8,279 bases of DNA from Vulcanimicrobiota bacterium (GTDB lineage Bacteria; Vulcanimicrobiota; Vulcanimicrobiia; Vulcanimicrobiales; Vulcanimicrobiaceae). Shown piece by piece: positions 6,928 through 8,279 of the stretch (positions within the stretch are counted from its first letter, which is position 1; each line of letters begins with the position of its first letter). Both the position numbers and the translations under genes were made by a program. Under the pieces are notes generated by a model. That model had not been told where the DNA came from. It did no database searches and saw only the letters and a program-made list of their open reading frames with translations. The DNA is taken from positions 1-8,279 of the forward strand of contig JAFAMS010000273.1 in the NCBI GenBank assembly GCA_019233165.1, given 5' to 3'.

Positions 6928-7002
6928 CTCAGGTATGGGAGACACAAATTAACGGAAGGTCATCCCCGTCTTAAATTCAGGTTGTCGCGTCCGACCGATT
7001 GG
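6928..7002. other. Intergenic spacer between dnaB and the second receptor
   Basis: About 75 bases without a gene. It is more AT-rich than its surroundings in places (6947-6952, 6971-6978), as a promoter for the receptor would need, but I see no convincing -35/-10 pair. Only four-base inverted repeats without a T-run follow the dnaB stop, so no intrinsic terminator can be called. Confidence 0.5.
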
Positions 7003-8279
7003 TCAGGGCGTTGCGTAGCGCGCGGACTCAGCGTATGCTACGAACTTCGTGTACTCCGGCTGGAACATCAACTTGATCGTCCCGGTTCGGCCGTTCCGGT
7101 GCTTCGCCAGGATCAACTCCGTAACGCCCGGATCCGCCGTCTCCTTGTTGTAGTAGTCGTCGCGATACAAAAACGCGACGATATCCGCTTCCTGTTCGAT
7201 CGCGCCGGAATTATGCGTTACGATGTCGTCCACACAGAAGTTATGGAGCTCACCCACCGTGAGATCGTAAACGGGTTCCACGCCAACCGGCTCAATCGAG
7301 ACGATCCGATCCCAGAGTACGTCGGAGAAGGCAAGGGCTTCGAGGTCGTCGTCGTCCAGGCGTTCAGCCAAAGCAGCACAAGTCTGACGCGACATCGCCT
7401 TGCCCTGCTCCCGCCACCCAAGCGCCGCGTGGGAGAGACTTAGATCGGATTTCCGATAACGGACCCAGCGGTTTACTTCCATCGGAATCCTGTCGAATTG
7501 AGCCGCATCGTTCTGTTTGTTACGCGAGAGCTTTGCAACGGCTCGGCTATGCTTTTCTCCCAGGAAACCTATATGATCAATGAAATCGCAAACGGCGCTC
7601 CGCTGCAGTAGGGACAAGGTCCACACAGCCGTCGTCTTCGTGCGGTAGCCACCAATATTGCGACGGTCCGCCTTTAGTATCGCATTAATCTCAAATCGAA
7701 GGAGCAGCTGTTGGACTTCGCGAGCCAGCCGCTCGCTGATGGTTGTGAGTCGCACGGTGACCCGGGAGGAGTCGTGTCTGGCCGTCAAGCTTCCATCGGC
7801 GTGAAAGAGTCCGCGCAAGAAGGCCGCCACAACAGCATCAGATTGAGAGAAGATTTGCGGTGGAACGTGTTTGCGAACGCCTGTGACTTTCCAGGCACCG
7901 AGTTCTCGAAGCCAAGTTGCCAGGGGGTTCTTTCCAGCTCCGCACATCTCGCCGGTTGTCATTACGACGCGCAAAGCTGATGTTCCAGCGCGCTCGGGCT
8001 TGACTATCGGCTTCAAACCGAAACTCAGCTCGGCTAATCTGACGGCTTCTCGGGCTTCGGCGAATGACGAAACGGTCAGGATGGCCGAGCCTCCGAGGTG
8101 CCCGTCACCTATAAGCCAGCCCAGAAGGAGTGCGCGCTCCGCAGAGATCTCGCCAGGCGGAGCCGCGCACGGCACTTGGTACCGCCGTGGAACGGCAATA
8201 CTTTGGCCTCTCTCTAATTCTTCGAGCTTCTTCCAACCCGAGACCATACGGAAGCGATGACCGGCCGTGCATCGAATTG
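7003..8279 (-). CDS. dnaB: Replicative DNA helicase DnaB, 3' part, interrupted by an intein
   Basis: DnaB is the hexameric helicase that unwinds DNA at the replication fork in the cytoplasm. The frame is open from the window's right edge (first full codon 8277-8275) to TGA at 7005-7003; the gene's start and most of the helicase lie outside. The final 68 residues (7209-7003) are the end of the DnaB RecA-fold domain: [18 protein letters not shown], then [19 protein letters not shown] and QPEYTKF, all characteristic of DnaB C-termini. Everything upstream of 7210 in the window is intein, so the precursor must self-splice to give functional helicase. The ATG at 8247 is internal to the intein and is not a start. 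The next gene downstream is the receptor at 6895. Identification of DnaB rests on the C-extein together with the DnaB-type intein sequence. Confidence 0.93.
   Translation of the reverse strand, partial: IRCTAGHRFRMVSGWKKLEELERGQSIAVPRRYQVPCAAPPGEISAERALLLGWLIGDGHLGGSAILTVSSFAEAREAVRLAELSFGLKPIVKPERAGTSALRVVMTTGEMCGAGKNPLATWLRELGAWKVTGVRKHVPPQIFSQSDAVVAAFLRGLFHADGSLTARHDSSRVTVRLTTISERLAREVQQLLLRFEINAILKADRRNIGGYRTKTTAVWTLSLLQRSAVCDFIDHIGFLGEKHSRAVAKLSRNKQNDAAQFDRIPMEVNRWVRYRKSDLSLSHAALGWREQGKAMSRQTCAALAERLDDDDLEALAFSDVLWDRIVSIEPVGVEPVYDLTVGELHNFCVDDIVTHNSGAIEQEADIVAFLYRDDYYNKETADPGVTELILAKHRNGRTGTIKLMFQPEYTKFVAYAESARYATP
7210..8279 (-). mobile_element. DnaB intein with LAGLIDADG homing endonuclease (N-terminal end outside window)
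   Basis: In-frame protein-splicing element; 356 residues are visible, so the complete intein is probably somewhat over 400, the size of bifunctional inteins. Numbering from the codon at 8277: splicing block B is CTAGHRF (T4, H7 of the TxxH motif), followed by GWKKLEEL and IAVPR as in other DnaB inteins. The endonuclease has block [10 protein letters not shown] (50-59, Asp58), block D KHVPPQIF (136-143) and block [12 protein letters not shown] (153-163, Asp161). Block H-like [16 protein letters not shown] follows. Splicing block F ([12 protein letters not shown]) and block G (DIVTHN) end the intein, with the penultimate His and final Asn intact and Ser as the +1 residue. Both endonuclease aspartates are present, so splicing and homing could both be active. 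Block A with the N-terminal nucleophile (normally Cys or Ser) is not in the window. Inteins of this class spread by double-strand-break-induced homing into intein-less alleles. Confidence 0.95.

Noticed and set aside
6984..7006. Inverted repeats GACC-gatt-GGTC and GTCG-cgtc-CGAC after dnaB as a terminator
   Set aside because: Stems are only four base pairs, one overlaps the stop codon, and no T-run follows on the minus strand.
8245..8247. ATG at 8247 as the start of a separate 414-residue protein
   Set aside because: The frame continues to the window edge through the intein block B motif CTAGHRF, so the ATG is internal to the dnaB-intein reading frame.

Overview
The window is GC-rich DNA from a Gram-negative-type (diderm) bacterium. 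It encodes two TonB-dependent outer-membrane receptors, both with an N-terminal carboxypeptidase-regulatory-like domain. That domain order, the YVTN/YncE-type beta-propeller gene and the overall style fit a little-cultured diderm lineage such as Candidatus Eremiobacterota (WPS-2), or possibly Acidobacteriota. This placement is inference from gene style and is not proven by any marker in the window.

Layout from left to right: (1) bases 1-2339, plus strand: a TonB-dependent receptor whose first codons lie outside the window. (2) Bases 2336-3238, minus strand: a seven-bladed YVTN/YncE-like beta-propeller protein. It converges on the receptor, and the two stop codons share one CTAG tetranucleotide. 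(3) Bases 3240-3497, minus strand: an unrecognised 85-residue protein with a TTG start, one base upstream of the propeller gene and almost certainly in its operon. (4) A 57-base divergent gap. (5) Bases 3555-4106, plus strand: a gamma-class carbonic anhydrase-like left-handed beta-helix protein in which the third metal-ligand histidine is replaced by glutamate. (6) Bases 4109-6895, minus strand: a second, complete TonB-dependent receptor with a TTG start, ending two bases from the carbonic anhydrase stop. (7) A 107-base gap with a hairpin over the receptor's ribosome binding site. (8) Bases 7003-8279, minus strand: the 3' end of a replicative helicase gene (dnaB) interrupted by an intein with a LAGLIDADG homing endonuclease. 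Only the last 68 residues of the helicase and the C-terminal part of the intein are in view.

The genes do not form one pathway. The receptors import unknown ligands through the outer membrane. The propeller and small protein form a two-gene unit of unknown role. The carbonic anhydrase-like protein stands alone. DnaB is the replication-fork helicase and must be protein-spliced to work. Both convergent gene pairs are packed with essentially no space for a terminator. I found no CRISPR array, tRNA, rRNA or insertion sequence. The clearest special element is the dnaB intein. The altered metal site of the carbonic anhydrase homologue and the small unknown protein are the next most interesting items. 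I do not see convincing evidence of a wholly new multi-gene system.
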